From contig JAGGAC010000009.1 in assembly GCA_017889635.1 (NCBI GenBank), forward strand, positions 1 to 64,000: a DNA stretch of 64,000 nucleotides. The letters are read 5' to 3'. The notes under the pieces are model-generated. The model saw only the letters and a list, made by a program, of their open reading frames with translations, searched no databases and was not told where the DNA came from. This DNA comes from Bacillota bacterium (GTDB lineage: Bacteria; Bacillota; Negativicutes; Sporomusales; CTSoil-080). How positions within the stretch are numbered: position 1 is the stretch's first letter; each line of letters opens with the position of its first letter. This document shows, one piece after another, positions 26,217 to 35,499 of the stretch. The translations under genes were made by a program, and so were the position numbers.

Positions 26217-26843
26217 TTAACACGATAACTGTATCGTATTCTTCGGCATGCCAAATAAACTCTCGACCAGATATTCCGTCATCCGTAAGCGGCAAGGCAG
26301 TTCATCTCGGTTATCCTCACATAACGCATCAGATAGACATCTTAGTATTGAAAAGAAAAAATCAATAGTTATATTAGGATTTGTAACATGAAAAGAACCT
26401 GCCTGATTTCCTTTTTCAATAATTCTTAATAGATATGGTTTCAAACACAGTATAGTACGATTAAAAATTTTCTTTTGTATAGGCAGAAATTTTTCCTCTC
26501 TAAACATACTCTGAATCAAATCTTGAGCATCGTGCTCGATAATTTTAATAATAATATTGATAATAACTTCAATTTGTTCTGTAGCGGTATACATATCAGA
26601 ATAAACTACCTTCTCAATTTTAATCAAAAGAGAAGAAAGTTGACGAAACATTACTGCCTCGATAATTTCATCTTTAGACTTGAAGTAATAATACAACATA
26701 CCCTGCGCAACGCCAAGCTTTCCTGCAATATCACTGATTGTTGTCTTGCGATAGCCTTTCGTCGATACTAAAAGCTCAGTTGCATCAAGTATCTCATCTA
26801 TTCTAATTTGAGGATCTTGGGGAGGCCTAGGCAAATTTCTCAC
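26217..26843 (-). CDS. TetR family regulator
   Basis: 208 residues. N-terminal HTH: RIDEILDATELLVSTKGYRK then TTISDIAGKLGVAQGMLYYYFKSKDEI. The C-terminal helical domain is ligand binding and unassigned. GTG start at 26843, or the TTG three codons later, which has better spacing from GAGGTGAG. A palindrome just upstream and a matching one before the PagL-like gene indicate autoregulation and control of that gene. Its 3' end carries part of a dispersed repeat (AGGCTGTTAACACGATAAC). Confidence 0.9.
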   Translation of the reverse strand: MRNLPRPPQDPQIRIDEILDATELLVSTKGYRKTTISDIAGKLGVAQGMLYYYFKSKDEIIEAVMFRQLSSLLIKIEKVVYSDMYTATEQIEVIINIIIKIIEHDAQDLIQSMFREEKFLPIQKKIFNRTILCLKPYLLRIIEKGNQAGSFHVTNPNITIDFFFSILRCLSDALCEDNRDELPCRLRMTEYLVESLFGMPKNTIQLSC

Positions 26844-26846
26844 CTC

Positions 26847-26871
26847 TATAATTTGAACTGTTCAAATTATA
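26847..26871. promoter_or_regulatory. TetR-type operator upstream of tetR
   Basis: 11-bp arms TATAATTTGAA / TTCAAATTATA around CTG, ending 4 bases before the tetR start. Same core as 26120-26150. Confidence 0.8.
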
Positions 26872-27067
26872 CTATGATATGGAATTTTTCGCAAGCACTT
26901 AAAAGGTTTTGTTGATCAAAGCCCGCTTTCTCGTTACTTCAAGTATATTGTAAGAATGACTCCTGAAGAATAGTTAAATTATCTTGCTCATTAAATAACA
27001 TTGTTATAATATTAACTTAGTCAATTCACTGAATTAGTTAGATGAAATTAGTTAGGAGGAATTTATA

Positions 27068-29080
27068 GTGTCTAAGTATAAGCTGGGGCCTACATATAAT
27101 AAATTATTTGAACCAGTTAAAATCGGCTGCCTCGAAGTGAAAAACCGCTTTGCCATGGCACCGATGGGACCATTAGGACTTGCCGATGCCGAAGGCGGCT
27201 TTAACCAGCGCGGCATCGAGTACTACACCGCCCGCGCCCGCGGCGGCACCGGCCTCATCATTTCCGGGGTAACTTTTGTCGATAATATTGTCGAAGAGCA
27301 TGGAATGCCTAACGTCCCCTGCTCCACCCACAATCCAGTGCAGTTTATACGTACAGCCCTGGAAATGACCGAACGCATTCATGCCTATGATTCCAAAGTT
27401 TTCATTCAGTTAAGCGGCGGCTTTGGCAGAGTAACAATCCCTACAAATTTAGGTGAGTATCCGCCGGTAGCGCCCTCGCCGATTAAGCATCGCTGGCTTG
27501 ATAAAACCTGCCGTGAACTGACAGTACCAGAGATTAAGTCTATTATTAAAAAATTCGGCGACGGTGCTTTTAATGCTAAACGGGCTGGGTTTGACGGCGT
27601 TCAGATTCACGCCGTCCATGAAGGATACCTTATTGACCAGTTTGCCATATCCTTTTTTAATCATCGAACCGATGAATATGGCGGCAGCCTGGAAAACCGT
27701 CTGAGATTTGCCAGGGAAATAGTCGAAGAAATTAAGCATAGATGCGGTAATGACTTCCCTGTTACCTTACGATATAGTCCTAAAAGTTTTATCAAAGATT
27801 GGCGGGAAGGTGCTTTGCCTGGTGAGGAATTTAAAGAAAAAGGCAGAGATATTCCTGAAGGTATTGAGGCCGCCAAACTGCTTGTAAATTACGGCTACGA
27901 CGCTTTAGATATCGATGTCGGCTCCTATGACTCCTGGTGGTGGAGCCATCCGCCGATGTACCAAGCCAAAGGTCTGTATATCCCTTACGCTAAAATAATC
28001 AAAGAACATGTTAATGTGCCGATAATTTGCGCCGGGCGGATGGATAATCCTAATTTAGCCCTAAGCGCGGTAAATGACGGTGCCTGCGATATAATAAGCC
28101 TTGGGCGCCCGCTATTAGCTGACGAAAATTATGTAAATAAGCTTCGGGCAGGAAAATTGGGGGATATTCGCCCCTGCCTGTCCTGCCAGGAAGGCTGTAT
28201 GGGACGCATCCAGGAGTATTCCGCCCTAAACTGTGCCGTAAATCCTGCGGCCTGCCGTGAAAAAGAAGCAGCTCTTTCACCTGCTCTCAAAAGTAAAAAA
28301 GTAGTCATCATCGGCGGCGGGGTTGCCGGCTGTGAAGCAGCGCGCGTCCTAGCGCTTAGAGGCCATAAACCAGAAATTTACGAAAAAACCGATCAGTTAG
28401 GCGGAAACTTAATTCCCGGCGGAGCCCCGGATTTCAAAGAAGATGACCATGCCTTAGTTCATTGGTATGAACATACGCTTAAAGAACTCGGTGTAAAAAT
28501 TAACCTTAACACTGAAATTAGCGCCCAAACTCTACGGAAAACTACTTATGATGCCGCAATTATTGCCACAGGGTCAAAACCAAAAATGTTTAGTTATGGT
28601 GATAACCGCAAAGTGCATGCGGCTACCGATGTATTACTGAAAAATGTTGATCCCGGCGAAAGAGTTGTTGTGGTCGGCGGCGGACTTGTTGGCTGCGAAC
28701 TAGCCATTTGGCTGGCCCAAAACCAAAAGAAAGTAACGCTGGTCGAAATTCAAGATAAACTACTAGCGGTAAACGGTCCGTTATGCCACGCCAATTCGGA
28801 AATGCTTGAAAGGCTCGTTCCCTTTAGGGGAGTTGAAGTATTAACCTCATCAAAAGTCATAGAAACCACGGAAAAAGGAGTTTTAGTAAATGTTAATGAA
28901 AATGAGCGGGAAATTCTTGCTGACAGCGTAATTCTGGCAGTTGGCTACAATTCCGATAACTCCTTATATAACGAATTAAAATATGATTTATCCGACCTTT
29001 ATTTAATAGGAGATGCCCGTAAGGTTTCAAATATAATGTATGCTATTTGGGACGCTTATGAAGTTGCAGCCAATTTATAA
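27068..29080 (+). CDS. 2-enoate reductase (old yellow enzyme family, FMN/FAD/4Fe-4S)
   Basis: 670 residues, the same size as clostridial 2-enoate reductase. The N-terminal TIM barrel binds FMN: RFAMAPMGPLGLAD, GFDGVQIHAVHEGYLIDQF, HRTDEYGGSLENR, ISLGRPLLADENY. The cluster region is CLSCQEGCMGR...NCAVNP. C-terminal FAD/NAD domains: VVIIGGGVAGCEAARVLALR and VVVVGGGLVGCELAIWLAQ. It reduces the C=C of enoates such as cinnamate, crotonate or coumarate with NADH. GTG start behind AGGAGG. Codon use is more GC-rich than its neighbours. A TetR gene follows and may be its regulator. Confidence 0.92.
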   Translation: MSKYKLGPTYNKLFEPVKIGCLEVKNRFAMAPMGPLGLADAEGGFNQRGIEYYTARARGGTGLIISGVTFVDNIVEEHGMPNVPCSTHNPVQFIRTALEMTERIHAYDSKVFIQLSGGFGRVTIPTNLGEYPPVAPSPIKHRWLDKTCRELTVPEIKSIIKKFGDGAFNAKRAGFDGVQIHAVHEGYLIDQFAISFFNHRTDEYGGSLENRLRFAREIVEEIKHRCGNDFPVTLRYSPKSFIKDWREGALPGEEFKEKGRDIPEGIEAAKLLVNYGYDALDIDVGSYDSWWWSHPPMYQAKGLYIPYAKIIKEHVNVPIICAGRMDNPNLALSAVNDGACDIISLGRPLLADENYVNKLRAGKLGDIRPCLSCQEGCMGRIQEYSALNCAVNPAACREKEAALSPALKSKKVVIIGGGVAGCEAARVLALRGHKPEIYEKTDQLGGNLIPGGAPDFKEDDHALVHWYEHTLKELGVKINLNTEISAQTLRKTTYDAAIIATGSKPKMFSYGDNRKVHAATDVLLKNVDPGERVVVVGGGLVGCELAIWLAQNQKKVTLVEIQDKLLAVNGPLCHANSEMLERLVPFRGVEVLTSSKVIETTEKGVLVNVNENEREILADSVILAVGYNSDNSLYNELKYDLSDLYLIGDARKVSNIMYAIWDAYEVAANL

Positions 29081-29096
29081 TTATACTAGATTTATA

Positions 29097-29124
29097 CCCT
29101 GACAAACATCAGGGGCCTTTTTTT
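29097..29124 (+). terminator. terminator after the enoate reductase gene
   Basis: CCCTGA / TCAGGG stem with a seven-T run. Confidence 0.8.
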
Positions 29125-29167
29125 CTAGAATAATTGTAAAAATAAGCAGATTTTTGTATTATTTAGA

Positions 29168-29191
29168 AGCAGGCTCTTACGCCTGCTTTTT
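29168..29191 (+). terminator. second hairpin before tetR
   Basis: AGCAGGC / GCCTGCT stem with a 6-base loop and TTTT. It lies between the enoate reductase and the TetR gene. Confidence 0.7.
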
Positions 29192-29229
29192 ACTGAAGAT
29201 GCTATATATAATTTTTGAGGTGAAGCTTA

Positions 29230-29808
29230 ATGACAAAACTGACAAACCGTGCAAAGCAGGCCGTGGCTACCAAAAATAAGATTTTTGAATGCGGCGTCAA
29301 TTTAATTAGACGGCATGGTTTTGATCAGGTAACGATAGAGCAGATTTCTAAAGAAGCAGGTGTTTCTGTCGGCACTTACTACTACTACTTCCAGTCTAAA
29401 TTTGACCTTTTCAGTGAAATTTACAAAAGGGCTGATGAATACTTTCAAAGCCATGTGGCGAATAACTTACAATCCCAAGATGCCGCAGGCCAAATAGTAG
29501 AGTTTTTTGATAGGTATGCTGATTTTAACAAATCAGATGGTATTCAAATGGTAAAAAAGCTTTATATTGCTGATAACAAGATGTTTATAACTAAAGGCCG
29601 AGCTATGCAGGCTATCTTAAATGCGATTATTGAGAACGGCCAGGCAAATAACCAGCTTACCAGAAAATTATCTTCGCAGGAAATAACAAATGCTCTGTTC
29701 GTAGCAGCCAGAGGCGTTGTATACGAATGGTGTCTATATGATGGTAATATGGACTTAAACCAAGAAATGCGAAAGATTATAACCATAATGGTAAATGGTC
29801 TTATCTAG
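29230..29808 (+). CDS. TetR family regulator
   Basis: 192 residues. HTH at residues 10-57 (TKNKIFECGVNLIRRHGFDQ, VTIEQISKEAGVSVGTYYYY, FQSKFDLF). The C-terminal domain resembles TetR_C groups binding small hydrophobic acids, but the ligand is unknown. GAGGTGAAG lies before the ATG. Placed after the enoate reductase on the same strand but separated by two hairpins, so probably its own unit. Candidate sensor for the enoate substrate (inference from position). Confidence 0.88.
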   Translation: MTKLTNRAKQAVATKNKIFECGVNLIRRHGFDQVTIEQISKEAGVSVGTYYYYFQSKFDLFSEIYKRADEYFQSHVANNLQSQDAAGQIVEFFDRYADFNKSDGIQMVKKLYIADNKMFITKGRAMQAILNAIIENGQANNQLTRKLSSQEITNALFVAARGVVYEWCLYDGNMDLNQEMRKIITIMVNGLI

Positions 29809-29914
29809 GAAGATCGTCATTATTCAATCATCCAGAAGTTTCATAAAGAAAAACTTACACACCATCGTCTTACCGTGGTTTATCGCTTTGGTTTTCCAAG
29901 GCGGGCATAAAAAA

Positions 29915-29940
29915 GACGGCGGATTTGCCAATCCGCCGTC
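29915..29940 (-). terminator. terminator of the enoate reductase fragment
   Basis: GACGGCGGATT / AATCCGCCGTC stem; on the minus strand it is followed by TTTTTT. Confidence 0.85.
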
Positions 29941-29973
29941 TCGCAATTCTCTACTTAATTCTAAGTCAACACT

Positions 29974-31284
29974 TTATAACCTGGAAGCTGCCGCAAAAGC
30001 GCTTCTCATGCACTGCTGTACATTTGCAGCAGTTTGGCAGTCTCCAACCATAAAAAATTGATTTGCTGTACCATAATACTTTAACGCTTCTGCCTGTTTT
30101 GCTCTTGTATCAACAGCAAGAACAACACTACCGGCTTCAATTTTATGTTCTATGCCCTCAGCATTTACATATTTAACTTCACTGTCAGATATTTCAGTAC
30201 ACCTCGCATTCAATATATAACTAAATTTTTTTAACTTCTGCCATGCCGCTTCAAACATTTCCCGGTAGTGAATAGCTGTAGCATCGGCAGCAAGCTTATC
30301 CTGTAATTCCAGAACAACCACCTTATGGCCAGTTTCAGCTAAATGCATCCCCGTTTCGACACCAATTTCGCCACCGCCAATCACGACAACATTCTCATCC
30401 AATGCCGCCTCATTGCCAAACACGTTTTCCGCGAATATGACATTTTTTCCGGCCACACCGGAAATCTTAGGAATAATAGGAGTAGAACCCATAGCAGTAA
30501 ATACGGCGTCGTAATTTTCCGTGCAAATCATTTCAGGTGTAGCCTCTATTCCTAGTTGTACATCGATATTGACTTTATTCACCTGACGAACAAGATAATT
30601 CTTAAAATCTCTTAACGGCCACTTAAATGAAGCGTAATCAGCATGTTTAAGTTGTCCGCCTAACGTATTGCTTTTTTCATACAAGGTAACTTTATGACCT
30701 CTCTCTGCTGCCACCAAAGCCGCTTCCATACCTGATGGACCGCCGCCAATTACAGCAATCTTTTTGGATTCCGTCTTTAATGGAATCATATCATAAATTT
30801 TATGTTCCAGCCCAATGAGCGGATTAACCGAACATACGCTAAGATAAGGGCCGTATAATTTATCTACATGGCACTTGTTGCATTTTATGCAGGGTACTAC
30901 GTCTTCTCCCTTACCTTGATACGCTTTTGTTCCAAAATCAGGGTTGCTAATCCAACTCCTCGCCATAGCAATCAAGTCAGTATGACCGGACGCGATAACC
31001 TTTTCACACTGAGCAAGATCCAAATAACCTCCCGCAGTTTCAACTACCATTTTTACACCACTTGCTTTAACCGCTTCGGTATAATGAATATACGGAGTAG
31101 TATTCGGTCGTAAATTAAAACCGGTAGGATGAGATAAGTCTCCGTCTGCAGCACGCAGATGTAAAATATCAATATAACCTTCCGCAAGCTTTGCGAAAGC
31201 AACAGTATCTTCTAAAGAATAGCCTCCCTCAGGCTCTTCCACACTCATAATGACTTCAACCAGGAGTAAGCCCATAAAACTCAC
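29974..31284 (-). pseudogene. 5'-truncated 2-enoate reductase-like gene
   Basis: 436 codons covering only the C-terminal two thirds of an old-yellow-enzyme/enoate reductase: end of the TIM barrel (HPTGFNLRPN, VETAGGYLDLAQCEKVIASG, DLIAMARSWISNPDF), cluster CIKCNKCHVDKLYGPYLSVC, and complete FAD (IAVIGGGPSGMEAALVAAER) and NAD (VVVIGGGEIGVETGMHLAET) domains. About 200 N-terminal residues, with most FMN-binding parts, are missing. Its 5' end runs into a truncated DapA-family gene in another frame, indicating a deletion joining two genes. A residual diaphorase-like product is possible but unlikely to be an enoate reductase. Confidence 0.85.
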
Positions 31285-31453
31285 CAGTCGTTCCGACTAA
31301 AAAAAGTCCGTGCACGCCGCCATCAATCAAATAATTGATTAGTTTACGCATTGCCGCTTCATTAAACTTACCCTCCGGCATAAAAGGTGTAATAACGGCA
31401 GGTATAATCCCTCGCGCCCGAAACCCCTTGTCTTTTCTGTTGTTCATACCCAC
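31256..31453 (-). pseudogene. 3'-truncated DapA/N-acetylneuraminate lyase-family gene
   Basis: About 65 codons matching the N-terminus of dihydrodipicolinate synthase-family aldolases: GIIPAVITPFMPEGKFNEAA, LINYLIDGGVHGLFLVGTTG, EFYGLTP, then a stop two codons on, where intact members run about 290 residues. The start is GTG 31453 or ATG 31447, after AAAGGAG. The 3' end is fused to the enoate reductase fragment. A sigma-54 promoter precedes it, so this was the first gene of a regulated operon. Confidence 0.85.
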
Positions 31454-31530
31454 GAAAAGCTCCTTTCTTGACATTTCCTTTTAAGTAAAATGCTCAGTAG
31501 CTTTATAAACTTTTCACACTCATCTTATAA

Positions 31531-31546
31531 CGCAAATAGCGTGCCA
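31531..31546 (-). promoter_or_regulatory. sigma-54 (-24/-12) promoter
   Basis: Minus strand TGGCACGCTATTTGC matches the consensus TGGCACG-N4-TTGC exactly. It points to the DapA'/enoate reductase' unit. Confidence 0.85.
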
Positions 31547-31605
31547 AGTTCAAAAACGTTGAAATTTCTAAAAATGATGTAGTTTTAAACTGAGCAACTG
31601 TTGCC

Positions 31606-31631
31606 AATTCAACAACAATTGTTGTTGAATT
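31606..31631. promoter_or_regulatory. 26-bp palindrome, likely activator (enhancer) site
   Basis: Perfect palindrome with half-site AATTCAACAACAA, 60 bases upstream of the -24 box and 53 bases before the start of the adjacent sigma-54 activator gene. Confidence 0.75.
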
Positions 31632-31683
31632 TATGTTGCAAAGGCTATACAATTACTGTATCAAATAACATTTGGAGTGAATA

Positions 31684-33594
31684 ATGTCTAAGATTGCTTT
31701 CATCTCACCAGATAAACAGATATATCTACAAGGCAAGAGAATCATTAAAGAACTCGGTTTGGAGCATAAAATTGATATCTATTTAGCTAGACTGAAACGA
31801 GCCATACTGCTTGCCCAACGCCTGGAAAGCGAAGACGTAGATGTTATCATATGCCGGGGAGGAACCGCGACCTCCATCATTGATTCCAAGATCCGAATCC
31901 CTGTTGTTGAAATCCCCATAACCGGACAAGATCTCGCTCAGTTATTTCACGAGGCAAAACAAATTACCGGTCATCCCGCTCCTAAACTCGCCATGGTTGC
32001 ATTCAGCAATATGATCCATGATATCGAGACCCTTGCCAGCATTTTAGGAATCGATTTGACAATTCTGCCCCTAAATAATATGAATGATATTCCTATCAAA
32101 AACGAGGAAATCGACCCCAATACCATCGATGTTGTCGCAGGCGGAAGACGATCAGTTCTTTTAGCGGCACGCAAAGGAGTAAAAACCCTGCTGATAAAGT
32201 CAGGAAATTTTTCCATAAAGTCAGCAATTATCGAAGCTCAGAAGATTGTATTGGCTAGAAAAATCGAAAAAGTAGCCGCCCAGGAATTTAAAGCACTTGT
32301 CGACTACTCCTCAGATGGAATTATCAGCGTAAGCCAGGATGGAGTTATTAAAGTCTTTAACCCCAAAGCCGAGCGATTGCTTAATATCGCCGCCAAAGAC
32401 GCTCTGGGCAAAACTGCTGACACAGTCCTCAGTTTTATTGATCTCATTCCATGCTTAAACGACGGGCAGGAATCAATCGGCCAAACAATTCAATTAAACG
32501 ACAGTTGGTTAAGTTTTAATATTGCTCCCATTATCGTAGATAAACTGATTACCGGAGCCATAATAACGCTCCAAGATATCACCCGCGTTCAAGAAATCGA
32601 GACCAAAATTCGCAATGATATCCTGGCTAGAAAATTTATTGCCAAATATCAATTTAAAGATATTCTTGGCACTTCACCCGAACTAGTCGAAAGCAAACGA
32701 ATTGCTCAGGAAATAGCTTCAATTGATGCTACTGTTTTAATTTATGGCGAATCCGGAACAGGAAAAGAATTATTTGCCCAAAGCATCCATAACAACACTC
32801 AAAGAAAAAACGGCCCCTTCGTTGCAATCAACTGCGCCGCACTGCCCTCCAACCTGCTTGAAAGCGAATTGTTTGGTTACGTCGAAGGAGCATTCACCGG
32901 TGCCAACAAAAAAGGAAAGCCTGGCCTATTCGAGATGGCCCATCGCGGAACTATATTTCTTGACGAGATATCTGAGATGGATAAATACGGTCAAAATCGT
33001 CTTCTTCGTGTATTGCAGGAAAAGCAGGTCATGCGTCTCGGTGATGACAAAGTAATTCCTGTAGATGTAAGAATTATTGCGGCCACCAACAAAGACCTTA
33101 TGGCATTAATTGAAGAAAAACAGTTCAGGGAGGACTTATACTATAGATTAAAATTATTGACATTAGATTTGCCGCCATTACGCGACAGAAGCGGCGATGT
33201 TAAGCTTTTGGCGCTCCACTTCGTTAATTTGTTCAAAAATAAATATAACAAACATATTGAAATAAGCCCCGAAGCCTATGATTGCCTGGCCGAATATCAT
33301 TGGCCAGGCAACGTGAGAGAGTTCATGTACTTCATTGAAAGGCTGGTAATAATAGCCCACGAAAAAGTCATTACCGCCACAGTACTGAAAAAGTACTGGG
33401 ATAGAAAACACACCCCTAAGATAAACACCCCTTTACCTTCTCCCTTGCCATTATCGGAAAAGGACAAAATTACAGAAGCCTTAACTGCCTGCAATTCGAA
33501 TATCTCACGAGCAGCCCATATGCTAAACATTGATCGGAGCACACTGTATAAGAAGTTAAGATTGTACAATATAGCAGTAAAGAAAACCTACTGA
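31684..33594 (+). CDS. PrpR-type sigma-54-dependent activator
   Basis: 636 residues. Residues 1-185: PrpR_N ligand-sensing domain (VDVIICRGGTATSIIDSKIR, IDVVAGGRRSVLLAARKG). Residues 200-310: PAS. Residues 325-555: AAA+ with Walker A GESGTGKE, the sigma-54 contact loop GAFTGA, and DEISEMDKYGQNRLLRVLQE. C-terminal Fis HTH (ACNSNISRAAHMLNIDRSTL). It senses an organic acid or its CoA-ester derivative and opens sigma-54 promoters. Divergent from the DapA'/enoate reductase' unit, which carries a perfect -24/-12 promoter and a palindrome between them. Confidence 0.93.
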   Translation: MSKIAFISPDKQIYLQGKRIIKELGLEHKIDIYLARLKRAILLAQRLESEDVDVIICRGGTATSIIDSKIRIPVVEIPITGQDLAQLFHEAKQITGHPAPKLAMVAFSNMIHDIETLASILGIDLTILPLNNMNDIPIKNEEIDPNTIDVVAGGRRSVLLAARKGVKTLLIKSGNFSIKSAIIEAQKIVLARKIEKVAAQEFKALVDYSSDGIISVSQDGVIKVFNPKAERLLNIAAKDALGKTADTVLSFIDLIPCLNDGQESIGQTIQLNDSWLSFNIAPIIVDKLITGAIITLQDITRVQEIETKIRNDILARKFIAKYQFKDILGTSPELVESKRIAQEIASIDATVLIYGESGTGKELFAQSIHNNTQRKNGPFVAINCAALPSNLLESELFGYVEGAFTGANKKGKPGLFEMAHRGTIFLDEISEMDKYGQNRLLRVLQEKQVMRLGDDKVIPVDVRIIAATNKDLMALIEEKQFREDLYYRLKLLTLDLPPLRDRSGDVKLLALHFVNLFKNKYNKHIEISPEAYDCLAEYHWPGNVREFMYFIERLVIIAHEKVITATVLKKYWDRKHTPKINTPLPSPLPLSEKDKITEALTACNSNISRAAHMLNIDRSTLYKKLRLYNIAVKKTY

Positions 33595-33735
33595 AAAGGA
33601 ACAACTCCCCTCCCCCCAATGCAAAAACAAACAACTTTTCTTCAAGAAAACTCGTCGCCCATCCGAACAGCAACTATCAGTACTGCTATCAACCAGCTCC
33701 GGCAATTCAAAGCTGCTTAAGTATATGGAGGAAAA

Positions 33736-34968
33736 ATGACTGAACAACAATTTGTGCATATAATCAATAGATTGGGTGGCAAAGCTTATATCGTTGGTGG
33801 CTGGGTTCGAGATACTATAATAGGAAGGAAACCTAAAGATAAAGACTATGTTGTGACCGGTGTTCATTACCCTGACTTTATTGCAACGTTTCCTACGGCT
33901 AACCAGGTTGGAAAGTCCTTTCCTGTATTCCTGTTGGAAATCGATGGGGACACCTGCGAAGTAGCCTTTGCCAGAACCGAACGTAAAGTTGGCGTTGGTT
34001 ACAAAGGTTTTGAAGCACTATACAACACTTCAGTTACCATTGAGCAAGATTTGCTTCGCCGCGATACCACAATGAACAGTATTGCAGCAGAGTTGCCTGG
34101 TTATAAATTTATCGACTGCTATGACGGCATAAATGATATTAAAGCCAAAATCATCACTGCTACATCAGACCACTTTAAAGATGACCCTGTTCGAGCCTTA
34201 AGGGCAGCAAGACAAGCTTCCGACTTAGCATTTTCTATTGACTCACGAACAATAGCACTGATGTCTGAATGTACAAAAGAGCTTAAGCTAGAACCACCAG
34301 AACGACTTTTCGAAGAACTCAAGAAAGTACTTAAGACCGCTGAACCATCGCTATTCTTTAAATACTTACATAAGGCTGACCTGCTTGCTACCGTGTTCCC
34401 TGAGATTCATGCCCTAATTGGTCAGACTCAACCGCCGGAACATCACCCTGAAGGCGATGCCTTTGAACACACTATGAAAATTATCGATCAATTAGCCTCT
34501 ACACCCTTACCCTTAAAAGTTAGATTTGCTGGCCTCATGCATGATATCGGCAAAGGAATGACCCCCAAGGAAAAGTTACCGAAACATATCGGTCATGACA
34601 CCAATGGCTTAGCAGCGTTAAATGCATTTGCAAACCGCATTCCGCTTCCCACCGAATGGTATAAATCGGCTGAAATAGCAATAAAACATCATATGCGAGT
34701 TGCCAGAATGAATCAGCCCCGAAAAATTGTTGAAGTGCTTTTAGAAATTGCAAAAAATCCAATAGGTATTGACGGCTTTCGCACAATAATTTTCTTCGAT
34801 GGTGGCGGCGTCCCGTTGTTTTTAGCTAAAGCCGAACAAATACTTGCAGCAATTAACCTAGTCAAAGGTACTGATGCCCCCGATGAATTACAGGGTAAGG
34901 AGATAGGAAACTGGCTATTACACCAGCGCTGCATGATAGTTAGCACTCTGATGAAAAAATTTGATTAG
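33736..34968 (+). CDS. cca: CCA tRNA nucleotidyltransferase with HD domain
   Basis: 410 residues, class II polymerase-beta fold. AYIVGGWVRD, then KPKDKDYV carrying the catalytic acidic pair, LLRRDTTMNSIA, and DDPVRALRAARQASDLAF. The C-terminal HD domain has GLMHDIGKGMTPKEKLPKHI. This resembles proteobacterial-type Cca, which adds or repairs 3' CCA of tRNA and has phosphohydrolase activity. AGGAGG-like site (TATGGAGG) upstream. The gene stands alone between two sigma-54 systems; no functional link to them is seen. Confidence 0.92.
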   Translation: MTEQQFVHIINRLGGKAYIVGGWVRDTIIGRKPKDKDYVVTGVHYPDFIATFPTANQVGKSFPVFLLEIDGDTCEVAFARTERKVGVGYKGFEALYNTSVTIEQDLLRRDTTMNSIAAELPGYKFIDCYDGINDIKAKIITATSDHFKDDPVRALRAARQASDLAFSIDSRTIALMSECTKELKLEPPERLFEELKKVLKTAEPSLFFKYLHKADLLATVFPEIHALIGQTQPPEHHPEGDAFEHTMKIIDQLASTPLPLKVRFAGLMHDIGKGMTPKEKLPKHIGHDTNGLAALNAFANRIPLPTEWYKSAEIAIKHHMRVARMNQPRKIVEVLLEIAKNPIGIDGFRTIIFFDGGGVPLFLAKAEQILAAINLVKGTDAPDELQGKEIGNWLLHQRCMIVSTLMKKFD

Positions 34969-35070
34969 ATAAGAATATCGCACTTAATGCCGACTATCGT
35001 TACTATGACGAAGATTACTTCACTTTTAAAGGTCCGGAAATAGGTGTAACTTCTAAAGTTTAACAACCCT

Positions 35071-35112
35071 AAAAGCCCTCGTACCTACTTCGAACTGGTA
35101 CGAGGGCTTTTT
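35071..35112 (+). terminator. terminator downstream of cca
   Basis: 15-bp stem AAAAGCCCTCGTACC / GGTACGAGGGCTTTT, followed by T residues. Confidence 0.85.
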
Positions 35113-35184
35113 TGAATATTTCAGTCCATATGAAAAATCCCCAACCATTAGGTAAGGGACTGATTGAAAAATATATCATCGACA

Positions 35185-35218
35185 GGCATAGTAGTAAAAT
35201 CAACAAAAGTACTATGCC
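35185..35218 (-). terminator. hairpin downstream of the ferredoxin gene
   Basis: GGCATAGTA / TACTATGCC stem. Placed about 90 bases after the ferredoxin stop on the minus strand. The rest of the 34969-35304 gap shows no gene. Confidence 0.5.
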
Positions 35219-35304
35219 CATCGTTGTTTTATGTGCTTTATTATACTATGCTATTTTGGCAGAATTATGGCATTTACGTTAAGATTTCGTGACAATAAGG
35301 ATAA

Positions 35305-35499
35305 CTATTTAGCAACAAGATAAATAGCCGTAACGGCGCAATCTGCCACTGACTTCCTAGCTTTTTCTCGTAACTCTTCCGGTACTTCTTCCACCAAAAT
35401 GTCGATAGCATCTTTTTCGTAATTGATTCGATACAGTTCCGGATACAAATCCTCACATAAGCCGCAGCGAATACAGAAATCTTTGATTGCAATCTTCAT
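35305..35499 (-). CDS. small single-cluster ferredoxin
   Basis: 64 residues: CIRCGLCEDLYPELYRI near the start and DCAVTAI near the end give the four Cys of a one-cluster (Fer4_13-type) ferredoxin with a long acidic insert. Its ATG overlaps the stop of the flavoprotein gene (TAATG), so the two are translationally coupled and it is very likely the electron donor to that flavoprotein. Confidence 0.88.
   Translation of the reverse strand: MKIAIKDFCIRCGLCEDLYPELYRINYEKDAIDILVEEVPEELREKARKSVADCAVTAIYLVAK

Noticed and set aside
33470-33867. Overlapping minus-strand frames between the PrpR-type activator and cca
   Set aside because: Antisense to the ends of both genes, Phe/Cys/Ser-rich, no ribosome sites.
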